Part shown: positions 47,786-58,591 of the stretch, in pieces | How positions within the stretch are numbered: position 1 is the first letter of the stretch | Layout of the letters: each line of letters begins with the position of its first letter | DNA from: Zygnema cylindricum | Lineage: Eukaryota > Streptophyta > Zygnematophyceae > Zygnematales > Zygnemataceae | Reading direction: 5' to 3' | Length of the DNA stretch: 64,000 bases | NCBI GenBank assembly: GCA_037447655.1 | Contig: JBBHKE010002887.1 | Span: forward strand, 1 to 64,000 | The notes under the pieces: model-generated | Told to the model about the DNA's origin: nothing | Seen by the model: only the letters and a program-made list of their open reading frames with translations | Databases searched by the model: none | Program-made: the position numbers and the translations under genes

Positions 47786-48821
47786 ATATTCCAGTTAAAA
47801 GTTACTTCTTTCACGGGTCATTTTGGTAAGGGTGCGTCTCTATGTGCCAAAGTAAGGGTTTTTTTTCTATCGTTTTTTTGTAAAACTTAGAGCCATACTG
47901 CGTAAGTTTGAATTGTACAAAAAAATAGAAAAAATGAAAAGTACATTTTGCGTCATCATCGAATTTAAGATTTACTACACATTGTCGTTTTGTGTTCTTT
48001 GACCCACGACCACGCCAAAAAATGTCATCTTCAAACTTTTCTTTAAAACACAGGGCCGATGTGTTTTAAAACAAAGTATTTTCGAAAAACAAGTAGGAAC
48101 ACGTATTTGCACGTGTAGAAATGTTTACAAAATTCCAAAAGAATTCAAGCGACGGCGAAAAAGTACACTGTTCGTTAGGTTTTGTTCGTTTGCGTTCATC
48201 AAAGTACACAATTTTGTTTTGTTTTGTCGCGTTTTGTTCAATACGAAGTTTTCCATTCTAGGGGTCTGAAAATTACGATGCCATTTGACGAAATCGTGAG
48301 AACTCTTTGAGGGCGCCCCATCAAGTCGCACACGCCGGCTCTCTCACACAGCCTCACAGTCTCTCTTTCAAACTTCACTATTCACTAAACGTCTACAATT
48401 GTCACGCAAAGTTATGCGATGTTCAAAGTGATTTTTTTACAATTTGGTGCGTCATCACAGATTGTACATTGTCGACATCCGTCACGTATACAATCGTCAC
48501 ACCCTTAAGTGACAACTTCGTTCGGTACACATAGGGACACCCGAAATCGGGGTCCGCCGGATCTGGGCTAAAAAAACAAAGAAAATTCTCTAAGTTTGAA
48601 GCACATCGAGACGCATCCCAAGTCAGGTTTTTTTAGAATTAATATTTACGCTAAATTGGACGCGATCTTGTATTAGAATACATTTTTAATGAAATTGGTG
48701 CGAAATTCCATATTTTAACTGAATACGCGGAAGGTCGAACAACAATTACAAAGTTATTATGGAAATAAAAGGCAAACACCTATTGTCGCCGTTGTACTAT
48801 AAACTTCTAACATGTAAATTA

Positions 48822-49031
48822 AGGTAAATGTTCACACTGACAACTGTGATGTCGACGGACGAGAGTTCGCAAGAGTTATGCGAACGACTTTTTTTAGATG
48901 TGATTGAGTCTTTTTGTTTAATGCGATTTCACGTGCGAGCGCGATTCTATTAAATCATTATTTGTACCTTTTTATTTATAAAAGAACAATTTTGCACGAT
49001 CGGAGGTCGTCGGTACTCTACACTAGTTAAA
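48822..49031. mobile_element. Right subterminal part of MITE-H-type element
   Basis: Matches 10367-10560, including TAAATGTTCACACTG, GAGAGTT..GCGAACGACTTTTTT, TTAAATCATTATTTGTACC and GTACTC.ACACTA. It ends before the terminal repeat, at about 49031, where unrelated sequence follows. Confidence 0.8.
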
Positions 49032-49380
49032 CTTTATTTAAACTTTATAGCGGCGACAACCTTATCAGAAATAGATTCCTGAACACGTGCAACTGATGTC
49101 GAAACAAAGAGTGGACAGAACTGACATATCCGCAATAGCAATTGGAGTAAGAGAACGAGATGAATCGAGATGGGACCGCTAGAAGGCGAGCACACCGTAA
49201 CTCGGGGGACAATGGTAGCAAGAATAGGAGTGTCTCTAGCCAAAAAACGAGAGACAACAGTGGAGGCAACAAGGCACCAACTTCCCAAATAGGCAGCGAG
49301 AGCAACACGGGCCGTCAATAGTAAACCCAAACCGCCTGCAAAGACTGTAAGAGAGGCTTGGATACGCGTTGAAGGCCCAG
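49032..49380. other. Spacer, no recognised gene
   Basis: Both strands are open for about 90 codons here (49034-49330). Neither reading matches a known family. It is not the missing end of the malonyl-CoA decarboxylase gene as far as I can tell. Confidence 0.4.
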
Positions 49381-51920
49381 ACTCGCGATCAATATTAAGA
49401 AATAATTACGCTAATAGGAGTTGTTATTAAGAAATAATTACGCTAATAGTAGGAGTTGTAATAGGAATAGTTGCCGTAACAGATACTAGTAGTAACAATT
49501 ATAGTAGTATATAATAGTTACACTAGTAGGAAATATAACTAGGAATTGTTACCGCAATAGTAGCAGTAATAGTAACAGTAATAGTAACAGTTATAGTTAC
49601 AATTATAGACAGAAAAAATAACATCGATAGTTACAGCAATAACAATATTAATCCTGATAGAGTGATAACAATAGTCATAGTAAATTTAATAGGACTTGAA
49701 ATGGTATAAATAGCAGTAGTAGTAGCGGTAGTGGCAATAATAGTCATGCCAAGTAATAGTGATAGCATCTGTATTAGTGATAGTAGCTGTAATAGCATAG
49801 TTGCAGTTGACAGTTTTCGGTCCATACTAATTAGTTATCGGTAATTAGTCATATTGGTAGCAATAGTGACTAGCAATTAGTTATCAGCAATCGGTCAACA
49901 ATTAGTCATCAACAACAGGTAATTTGTGATAGGTAACCGAGAATAGGTAATTAAAAATAGGTAAAAAGCAGTTGGTAATTGATTGTAATCAGTTTTTTGT
50001 GATTAGCAGGTATTAGTTAGTCGTTCGTACTTAACTGGTTCGTAATTCGAAAACTAACTATTATTGATTAGTAGTTAGTGATTAGTTGTTGGTTCTTAAA
50101 AGTTAGTACCTATCTATTGGTAACAGGTAGTTAGAGTAGCAATGAGTAGTAAGTAGGAATTTTTAATTGGTCATTAGTAATTGGTAAAAAGTAGCTGGAA
50201 TAGTTATCGTAATCATAAAGGCAGGATAAATTAAAAGCACGATGGTAGCCCATCTGAGTCCAGGGTACAAAAGGGGTGGCATGGCCAAAACTGAAAAACT
50301 ACAATAAAAAACAAATAGAGCGATGGGAACACAAAATAAAAAAAACAGTAACCGAAACAGTTACAATCATAAATTACAGTAGTTACAATAAGCTACATTA
50401 ATAGTTGTAGCAATAGTAATATTAATAAAGGATGCAGGATAAATTAAAAAGCACGATGGTAAACCATCTGAGTCCGGGGGTACAAAAGGGGTGGCATGGC
50501 CAAAACCGAAAAACTACCAGGACAATAAAAACCAAGGAGAGCGAAAAGAACACAACAACAAAAAAAGAAAATAGTACCTAAAAAAGTATAAATAGTAGCA
50601 ATACTAATGGCAGTGGCAATAATAGTTATAGTGAGTAATAGTAATAGCAATTATATTAGTGATAGTAGTTGTAATAGTATAGTAGCAAGAATTAGTTTCT
50701 AGTCGATACTTATTAGTTGTTGGTATTAAGTTAGTAATATTCATTGCAATAGGGATTAGTAATTAGTTATTACCAATTAGTCATCAGCAGCAAAAGGATA
50801 ATTTTATCAGGTATCCGATAACGGGTAAAGATAATCAGCGGTAGGTAATTGATTGTAATCTGTTTTGAGTGATTAGTAGGTACTAGTTAGCTGTTCGTAC
50901 TTTGTAACTAGTAATCAGAAACCAACTATTAGGGATAAGTAGTTAGTTTTTAAAAGTTAGTAATCATCTATTAGCAACAGGTAGTAAGAGTAAGCAATAA
51001 GTAATAAGCTGTAATTTTTAATTGGTCGTTGGTAATAGGTAACACTAATTAAAAAGTAGTACCTAACGATTGATTAGTAATCGGCAATCAGTCATTGGTA
51101 AATGGTAATTTAGTTTTTCCAGTCGACATGTATTAGTTATGGGGAACAAGTTAGTAATATGGATTGCAATAGAGATTAGTAATTTGTTATTAACAATTAG
51201 TCATCGGCAACAATAAAATTTGTAATAGGTATTTAATGACAGGTAATAATAATCAGCGGTAATTGATTGTAATCAGTTTAGAGTGATTAGCAGGTATTAG
51301 TTAGCCGTTCGTACTTTGTAGCTAGTAATCAGAAACCAACTGTTAGCAATAAGTAGTTAGTTCTTAAAAGTTAGCAATCATCTATTAGCAACAGGTAAGT
51401 AAGAGTAAGCAATAAGTAGTAAGTTGTAATTTTTAATTGGTCGCTGGTAATCGGTAACACTAATAAAGAATTAGTAACTAATACCTTGTAATTAGCGATT
51501 AATGATCAGTAATTGGCGATCAGTAACTCGTAATTGGTCATTTAGTATTTCTAGTGGATACTAATTAGTTATTGGTAATAAGTTAGTAATATTGATTGTA
51601 ATAGGGATTAATAATTGGTTATTAGCAACTAGTCACCGACAACAGTGAAATTTGTAATAGGTATTTACTTAATTACAGATTATAACAATGAGCAGGAGGT
51701 AATTGATCGTAATCAGTTTTTAGTGATTAGTAGGTATTAGTTAGTTGTTGGTACTTTGTAGTTAGCAATAAGAAACCAACTATTAGTGATAAGTAGTAAG
51801 TTCTTAGAAGTTAGTAATTTATCTATCAGTAACAGGTAAGTTAAGAGTAAGCAATAAGTAGCAATTTGTAATTTTTAATTGGTCGTTGGTAATCGGTAGC
51901 ACTAATAAGGAATTAGAACC
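49380..51920. repeat. Degenerate satellite, ~440-bp unit, with TAATAG-rich stretches
   Basis: The marker ATTGTAATCAGTTTT..GTGATTAG(C/T)AGGTA occurs near 49982, 50855, 51260 and 51710, at spacings of about 870, 405 and 450 bp. A further duplicated block (GGATAAATTAAAA.GCACGATGGTA to GGTGGCATGGCCAAAAC) lies at 50225-50305 and 50430-50515. The sequence is built from TAGTAAT, TTAGTTA and GGTAAT motifs and has no coding capacity. It lies on the 3' side of the malonyl-CoA decarboxylase gene and may be inside its next intron. Confidence 0.8.
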
Positions 51921-51925
51921 TATTA

Positions 51926-53400
51926 GAAGTGCTAGAATGTCAAGAAGTGTGCCTTTATCAATCTTCATAAAGCAACAAGATTTTCAAAAGGAATAACAAG
52001 AATTTCCATCAGAAAATCACGAGTTTCAACAGAATAACAGACGCTCCAAAGAAGCTTATAAATATCATTTAAACAACAACAAGAGTTCTTTAAAAAAAAA
52101 GGAAATTCCACTTCAATTGAATGGCTCAAGTTTGCTGTCAAGGCTGCCTCCATGAACACCAGCGGCTCGCCTGTCAACCTCAAATTCCTCCCCTCCCTCC
52201 CCTCCTCCCTCCTCGTTTCAGAGACAATCAAAACAAATCAATCGCTCAATCGAATCAAAGCTCTTTCCTTCGCCATACAACGCGTTTAGTTAGGTGAACA
52301 ATTAGTGTGGATTGAAAACTACATGTCTTACATGCCTAGAAATAGTTGAGTAAAGTGCATCTACTGGTGGTTACTTTTCCTCCTCTAACTGCTATGGTCC
52401 AGACTAGTCGATGGGAAGCTCTCCAAATGGTCCAGAACGATTCCTCGGAATAATGTTGTTTTGTAACATTCACAATCAAGGGAAAACAAACAAAAGCGAG
52501 GAACGTATTAAGACTTTTTGCAACCTATATGACTCTCCATCTGCTGTGGCACTTCCCACGGACAGCATCGGAGGCAGGCAGAAAGTGTGAGCACATTGTA
52601 ATACATCTGCCACCATAAATTAGTGAGGACGGGCAGTCTCATAGGATAATACTAAGGTGTGCACCACCTCATGTATGCAAGAAGACGGCATGAGTGGACG
52701 TTGTTGTCCACAAGCTTCTTCTCTTCTCCAGTAAATACTATGATTCACGGTGACTCACATGTGGCACTGGAGTTCATACGGCCACGACTCGTACCGTGAG
52801 AAACGTACCGGGAATAGCCGGGTGGAAATAGGCAAAACAGCGTCGCCCAGGTCCCAAGCGCCTTTTGAGATCTGCGAGAGATCAGACCGGATGCACGGCC
52901 TGGTCTTCCACTCCATAGGGAAGGCTAAATGCCAAATCAAAAACATTTGAGAAGGACATTGAGTGGAGGAGTTTTCCTATACCATTTCATTCTATCCCAT
53001 AGATCTGCTTCCAGTTGATAACCGAATATAAAGACAAGATGACGATAATTGACCATCTCGGGAGCCTGGTTAGGTGGATAATAGAAATACATGATGGTAA
53101 TGGTGATGATGAAAAGCACGGCGTATTCTTTCTGCCCTTCAAATGACTCAAACAAAAGTCAAATTAATGAATTGAAACATTTAAAGCTGGTTGCTCACTC
53201 GCCATCACCTCATATGCCACAATCTTCTCCAGCAAAACAGCAGAGTCGTTCCATGTGATGCGTTTCAGTTCCAGACAGGCAGGGCTAAGCTACGTGGCAA
53301 AAAGACGCTTCAGAAGTTCATCGACCGCCAGAAGACCTGCGTCTGTGTGCCACCTGGCAACCAAGGGCCCACCTATCTTATACCACTGCTCACATCTCTG
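51926..53400 (-). pseudogene. Duplicated malonyl-CoA decarboxylase segment with three exon copies, two broken
   Basis: A 1.47-kb direct duplicate of 54838-56330, introns included, at high identity. On the minus strand it carries copies of three exons: 53353-53209, 52899-52809 and 52170-52112. Their lengths (145, 91 and 59 bp) equal those of the parent exons, and the splice sites are kept. The first copy has a stop where the parent has Trp (ACG-TGG-CTC became ACG-TAG-CTT near 53297). The second has CGA changed to TGA (near 52885), removing an Arg codon. The third is open. It lies downstream of the last recognised exon of the gene, so it would sit in a 3' intron. Including it in the mRNA would add stops. 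It appears to be non-functional exon debris. Confidence 0.88.
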
Positions 53401-53401
53401 T

Positions 53402-53403
<2 letters not shown>

Positions 53404-53488
<85 letters not shown>
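53404..53488. repeat. (AT)n microsatellite
   Basis: About 42 perfect AT units. It begins exactly where the duplicated copy 51926-53400 stops matching its partner, so the array may mark the duplication breakpoint. Confidence 0.95.
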
Positions 53489-53491
<3 letters not shown>

Positions 53492-53504
53492 CGGGAGAGG
53501 GGAA

Positions 53505-53506
53505 GC

Positions 53507-53540
<34 letters not shown>
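53505..53540. repeat. (GA)n microsatellite
   Basis: A short GA run followed by a G-run, 14 bp 3' of the last recognised malonyl-CoA decarboxylase exon on the minus strand. Confidence 0.9.
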
Positions 53541-53544
<4 letters not shown>

Positions 53545-53553
53545 ACCTCCTAC

Positions 53554-56500
53554 CCTTGAGCCAAAGCGGCCACTTCATCTGGTAAGAGCAGCTTCTGCCC
53601 CTCCCCTTGCTTTTCATTTGCGGGCGTTCCCTCGGCCTCCCTCCCTTCCCTCCTCTGCACGCGAATGCTGAGCAGCGCTCGCAGCCAATCACAGAAGCCC
53701 GGGATGGGGCTGAGGGTGGCGAACGTCTGTCCTTCACAACAGTCAGTGGGGGAGAGAGGCAGAGAAGGAGAGAGCCAGACAGCAAGAGTGGTAGAGATGC
53801 CAAAAACCTCACCATCCAGCCCATTACAAAGTTACAAATGCAAATTTATGCCCACATGCTCTCATAGTCAAGCTGCCCAATAGCCCGTAGGACCCCATCT
53901 CTGTGGCCCAGTCCCCTGCCTCGCAGTTCCTCTCCCTGCGGGCCCCACCGCCCACCTGGAGGTGCGGTGACTCCTGTCGCAAAAGGTTCACCGCCTTTTT
54001 GATCAGAAAATTCCCAAGGTGAATCCCAGCCAGGCCTTCCTGAACCAACAACCAGTCATCTTCTCATCATCGTCAGCATGTCACAGCTCTCTCGCTCTCT
54101 CGCTTTCATTTCTCTCTCATCTCTCCCTCTCTCTCTCACCTCTCTCTCTCTCTCTCATCTCTCTCTCTCACCTCTCTCGTCTCTCTCTCTCTCTCCCTCT
54201 CTCTCTCATCTCTCTCTCTCATCTCACTCTCTCATCTCACTCTCTCATCTCTCTCTCATCTCTCTCTCCCATCATCTCTCTCTCTCTCATCTCTCTCCCT
54301 CACCTCTCTCTCTCATCTCTCATTCTCATCTCTTTCCCTTCCATCTCTCTCCCTCGCTTCCACCTCGCTTACATCTCTCTTCCACCTCTCTTTCACCTCT
54401 CTTCTATTCCATCGCTCTTCTATGTACATACAAACAGAAATGACTATGCTATTCAAACAGGCAATATCGTTGTAATTTAGCAACAAATACGAGATTTCAT
54501 CTCAATTTTGAAAAAAACCCACCTTTTTCAAAAACCCATTTTGAAAGAATGATGTGGGATACAGTTTAGAAAGCTATCTAAGACTAAGTTAACATTCTGA
54601 AATTTCCTTCACCACATCCTGACCTGCGTATTGGAGATGGAGTAGAAAACTGCCGCAGTCGCCTTCTCTTCTTCTAGTACCTCTTCATTTTCAAGAACAA
54701 GCTGTAAAATTTTTGCCCAAAAACATCGTCATCCTCCAAACAGGTGAAATAAAGACAAACTCAATGCTCGAAACTTCAAATCTAGGAAAATCACAATATC
54801 CACACCGCAAACTTGACACTCCAAACTCCAAATTCGAAAAGTGCTAGAATGTCAAGAAGTGTGCCTTTATCAATCTTCAGCAACAAGATTTTCAAAACGA
54901 ATAACAAGAATTTCCATCAGAAAATCACGAGTTTCAACAGAATAACAGACGCTCCAAAAGAAGCTAATAAATATCATTTAAACAATAACAAGAGTTCTTT
55001 AAAAAAAAGGAAATCCCACTTCAATTGAATGGCTCAAGTTTGCTGTCAGGGCTGCCTCCATGAACACCAGCGGCTCGCCTGTCAGCCTCACATTCCTCCC
55101 CTCCCTCCCCTCCCTCCCTCCTCGTTTCAGATACTGAATCAAAACAAATCAATCACTCAATCGAATCAAATCTCTCTCCTTCGCTGTACAACACGTTTAG
55201 TAAGGTGAACAATTGGTGTGGATGGAAAACCACATGCCTTTCATGCCTAAAAATAGTTGAGTAAATTGCATCTACTGATGGTTACTTTTCCTCCTCTAAC
55301 TGCTATGGTCCAGACTAGTCGATGGGAAGCTCTCCAAATGGTCCAGAACGATTCCTCGGAATAATGTTGTTTTGTAACATTCACAATCGAGGGAAAACAA
55401 ACAAAAGCGAGGAACATATTGACACTTTTTGCAACCTATATGACTCTCCATCTGCTGTGGCACTTCCCACGGACAGCATCGGAGGCAGGCAGAAAGTGTG
55501 AGCACATTGTCATACATCTGTCACCATAAATTAGTGTGGACGGGCAGTCTCATAGGAAAATACTAAGGTGTGCACCACCTCATGTATGCAAGAAGACGGC
55601 GTGAGTGGACGTTGTTGTCCCCAAGCTTCTTCTCTTCTCCAGTAAATACTATGATTCACGGTGACTCACATGTGGCACCTGGAGTTCATACGGCCACGAC
55701 TCGTACCGTGAGAAACGTACCGGGGATAGCCGGGTGGAAATAGGCAAAACAGCGTCGCCCGGGTCCCAAGCGCCTTTTGAGATCTGCGAGAGATCGGACC
55801 GGATGCACTGCCTGGTCTCCCACTCCACAGGAAAGGCTGGATGGCAAATGTCAAACATCTCAGAAGGACATTGAGTGGAGTAGCTTTCCTATACCATTTC
55901 ATTCTATCCCATAGGTCTGCTTCCAGTTGATAACCGAATATAAAGACGAGATGACGGTAATTGACCATCTTGGGAGCCTGGTTAGGTGGACAATAGAAAT
56001 ACATGATGGTGATGGTGATGATGAAAAGCAAGGCATATTCTTTCCGCCCTTCAAATGACTCAAACAAAAGTCAAATCAATGAATTGAAACATTTAAAGCT
56101 GGTTGCTCACTCGCCATCACCTCATATGCCACAATCTTCTCCAGCAAAACAGCAGAGTCGTTCCATGTGATCCGTTTCAGTTCCAGACAGGCAGGGCTGA
56201 GCCACGTGGCAAAAAGACGCTTCAGAAGCTCATCGACCGCCAGAAGACCTGCGTCCGTGTGCCACCTGGCAACCAGGGGCCCACCCATCTTTTACCACTG
56301 CTCATTCCGCATCCGTCTCTGTCCATTGTTTCTACATTTGAGGGGCGGGAAAGGGGAAGAGAGGGAGAGAGGGAGAGAAGAGAGGGAGAAAGGAAGAGGG
56401 ACAAAATCTTTTTTTCAAGGACATGCACTATAGGTTTTGTGATTGAACCGTGGAATGCTCCGAAGATCACATCGTAGCCTTAAGAGGAACTGCAGCCCCC

Positions 56501-58535
56501 CCGCTTGAGCACAGATGGCCTCCAGGAGGCCGATAGGGCGTGGGCTGAGAGCACTCCTCAGAGAGCTTTCCAGACGCAGTTGGCGAGCTGCAACTGCACT
56601 GTTCCCTGCTCCATGGCAGCCATGGATCCATCCTTGTGTCTCAGCTTAACTTTTTACAAACCCTCTCTCTCTCTCCCCCTCTCTTTGTATACCTCTCTCT
56701 CTCTCTCTTTGGTTTCCTGAAAGCTTAGTTATAAGGACCTCTGACGATTTCAAATTGAAGCAATAAAATAAGACAGGCTGCATGGATGGCCATCAACAAT
56801 GAATGAGAAGAATCAGAAGCACATTCAGGAAACAAATCTGCCTGATCATACATTCAACCATTGACTATTTTTAAAAGAATCAACGTTTTGCAGATGGCAG
56901 TGCACATGCATGCAATACTCGTTACTAAACCTGCTTCAGAGTGTAGAGAGCAAGCAACTTATTATCAAAAAGCCCGTCGAGTGAACCGAAACTTGCCTGA
57001 ATCGTCAACAGCCATCGGTCTTTCTAGATAGCTTTGCATGAGTTCAGACAAACGGTTGGAATCCGCCCGAATATTTAAGGCGAGGATTCTTATCAACCTC
57101 ACTTTAGCTTCTCTCTAAGGCGGCTGTAACCCTAGCAAACAGAAGACATGTCCAGTTGCAGTACAAATCATCACTGCCACAAGACCTGAGCCAAACGCAC
57201 AGAGAATCTCCTGCAGCAGATGAACCCCTTATGCTGGCAAGGCAATGAAGACGCTTCCTCAAAGGCCTAAAAGAGAGTGATTCATCCTTAAAAAAAAAGA
57301 GCCTTTACGAGAGATGTTCCTGTCCTGAAACCTCTTCCATGTGAAACAGTAAGTTTTTGAGTTTCAGGATGTTTTTAAGTTTTAAGAAAGTGACAAACAG
57401 TCTTCACCTACCTCACGCAAAAGCGTTAGAAAGCTCTCCGGAAGATCCTTGCTGCTGACACTCTGTGCCTTTTGAAGAAGATCCTCCATAATTTGCAGTA
57501 CTCTGAGGATAACAAATCTTCTCGTTCAAATTAGATAATCTACAAGTTTGTTGGTCTATCTCAAAAATGATATTTTGTAGGATTGTTTGTGAAATAAAAA
57601 CGAGACTATTGCAATAGCGTCATGAAAGGAAAACCTCACGAATAGCTGACAGCGATCATAAGGATTTGAAGGGAGGCACCTCTGTTCCTCCTCCACTCCT
57701 GAAACATCACTTGGATTCTCATCTTTGAAAGAAGTGAAAGCTGGTGGTTTGCAGAGCTTTTGCTGCAGCAATTTAGCAGTGCTCTTCTCATTTCCAACTC
57801 TATCGTCCCTCTTTGGAAATTTCTGGTCTCCTGCTTCTGCCAAAGCTTTCTACATTTTGTTAACAAAAAATAATGTTTTGCATCCTCTTAACTCTAATAA
57901 TACCAACAACCATTCAAAGTGCAAAATAGGGATCTCGTCACTATTTTGAGTACTATAAGTGATTAATTTGGAGTAGTTCCATGTACTGAATGAGGTATTA
58001 TTTACTACATTGAGGTTTTCAATATCGAGATATCACAAGCGAAATGGAACTGGCTGAGGCGGGAGGATTAAGACTAGAGAAAAGCATCTTTGATCATTTT
58101 AAAAGGAAGAATTCACAACATTAGAACATCGCTGCATCAAATGGCGATCCGGCAAGCATGGACAATAAAGCTACAGACAAGGGGCATAGGACTATCATCA
58201 CATGGCATACAGGAAATCAATAGCTTATGAGTGGAAGTGAAAAATTAGTGATAATTTATCAGAAGGGTAATGTTGAATAAGCAATGACTAAGAACTTCAG
58301 TTAGTAAAGAGCAACTTTCATGCGGGAAATAGGGAATATGCCTTCTCATTTCGAATAGGTAGCAGCCATGGTGCCCCCCACCTCAGAACATTGACTTGTC
58401 ACGTCCCGCCTCCATAAGCGCCTCTCCTGCCCTTGTTTGTCCTTGTTTGTCGCCATCAGGAACGCCGTCTACGACGCCTCGTGACAGACGAAGGACCCTC
58501 GTAAGAGAGCATCTCCGGAGGAGACACAGCGCCAT
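53554..58535 (-). CDS. MCD: Malonyl-CoA decarboxylase (C-terminal exons not found)
   Basis: Converts malonyl-CoA to acetyl-CoA and CO2. Nine exons form one uninterrupted frame of 330 codons: 57502-57412, 57114-56993, 56598-56449, 56265-56121, 55811-55721, 55078-55020, 54701-54624, 54039-53956 and 53726-53554. Nearly all have usable GT-AG sites; a few donors (56993, 56449, 55020) are weak. Family blocks in order are LRLESSLRSALSPR, FATWLSPACLELKRITW, KIVAYEAVHPVRSLADLKRR, CFAYFHPAIPGEPLVFMEAA, VFYSISNTQEGLAGIHLGNF, LIKKAVNLLRQ and TFATLSPIPGF. The YSIS segment holds the family's proposed catalytic Ser. Two 5' exons are less certain but phase-compatible: 57849-57640, and 58535-58396 starting MALCLLRRCSLTRVLRLSRG, an Arg-rich mitochondrial-type presequence (inferred). 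About 100 C-terminal residues, with the expected catalytic-His block, are not found below 53554. Confidence 0.9.
54095..54420. repeat. CT-rich microsatellite in an MCD intron
   Basis: Imperfect (CT)n with regular CTCAT interruptions, in the intron between exons 54701-54624 and 54039-53956. Long plus-strand Ser/Leu frames here are repeat artefacts. Confidence 0.95.
54838..56330. repeat. Parent copy of the 1.47-kb direct duplication
   Basis: Matches 51926-53400 in the same orientation with few substitutions and short indels. Examples are CTTCATAAAGCAACAAG against CTTCAGCAACAAG at the left end, and the loss of CATCCGTCTCTG-type sequence at the right end. This copy keeps all three exons open and is part of the functional gene model. 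Confidence 0.92.
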
Positions 58536-58591
58536 GAGAAGTTGACGAGGGCGTTGTGTCTTGTACTTTCGTTGAAGTCCTTCGTTCCGCA
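58536..58591. promoter_or_regulatory. Shared 5' region of the divergent MCD and PPT1 genes
   Basis: Only 56 bp separate the proposed MCD start codon (58535, minus) from the PPT1 start codon (58592, plus). Transcription start sites must therefore lie within the opposite gene's leader or first exon. No TATA box is seen in the interval, and the surroundings (58380-58700) are GC-richer than the rest of the window, as in many bidirectional promoters. The call depends on the less certain first MCD exon. Confidence 0.5.

Larger units (their letters stand above)
38034..49031 (+). mobile_element. Probable 11-kb pogo-type DNA transposon (decayed)
   Basis: The left end (38034) begins TACACCGCGAATCATAATTA, and the first 270 bp match the left half of MITE H copy 2 (10101-10366). 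The segment 48822-49031 matches the right half of the same MITE, starting TAAATGTTCACACTG. In between lie a pogo-like DDE transposase pseudogene, other broken coding segments and internal tandem arrays. TA-bounded ends fit the Tc1/mariner/pogo superfamily. The last 150 bp or so of the right end, including the terminal repeat, are missing. An alternative is a 10.5-kb insertion into a MITE H copy, but no terminal repeats or target duplication support that. The outline is inferred; the end matches and the transposase are seen directly. Confidence 0.65.

Noticed and set aside
38304-48821. Interpretation as a separate 10.5-kb insertion into a MITE
   Set aside because: No terminal inverted repeats or target duplication are visible at 38304 or 48822. 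Internal deletion of a parent element explains the MITE junction more simply, though it is not proven.
49034-49330. Candidate C-terminal MCD exon on the minus strand
   Set aside because: The reading (GLLLTARVALAAYLGSWC) does not contain the NFHLQNGA-type block or other family motifs.
53191-53671. Plus-strand frames containing poly(YI) over the AT microsatellite
   Set aside because: They run through the (AT)n and (GA)n repeats and are antisense to malonyl-CoA decarboxylase exons.
54019-54480. 153-codon Ser/Leu-rich plus-strand frame
   Set aside because: CT microsatellite inside an MCD intron.
57640-57849. Alternative reading (AEAGDQKFPKRDD...) of the second MCD exon
   Set aside because: It looks more protein-like, but its phase at the donor (57640) does not join the next exon. 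The frame reading KLWQKQETRN does. The choice stays uncertain.
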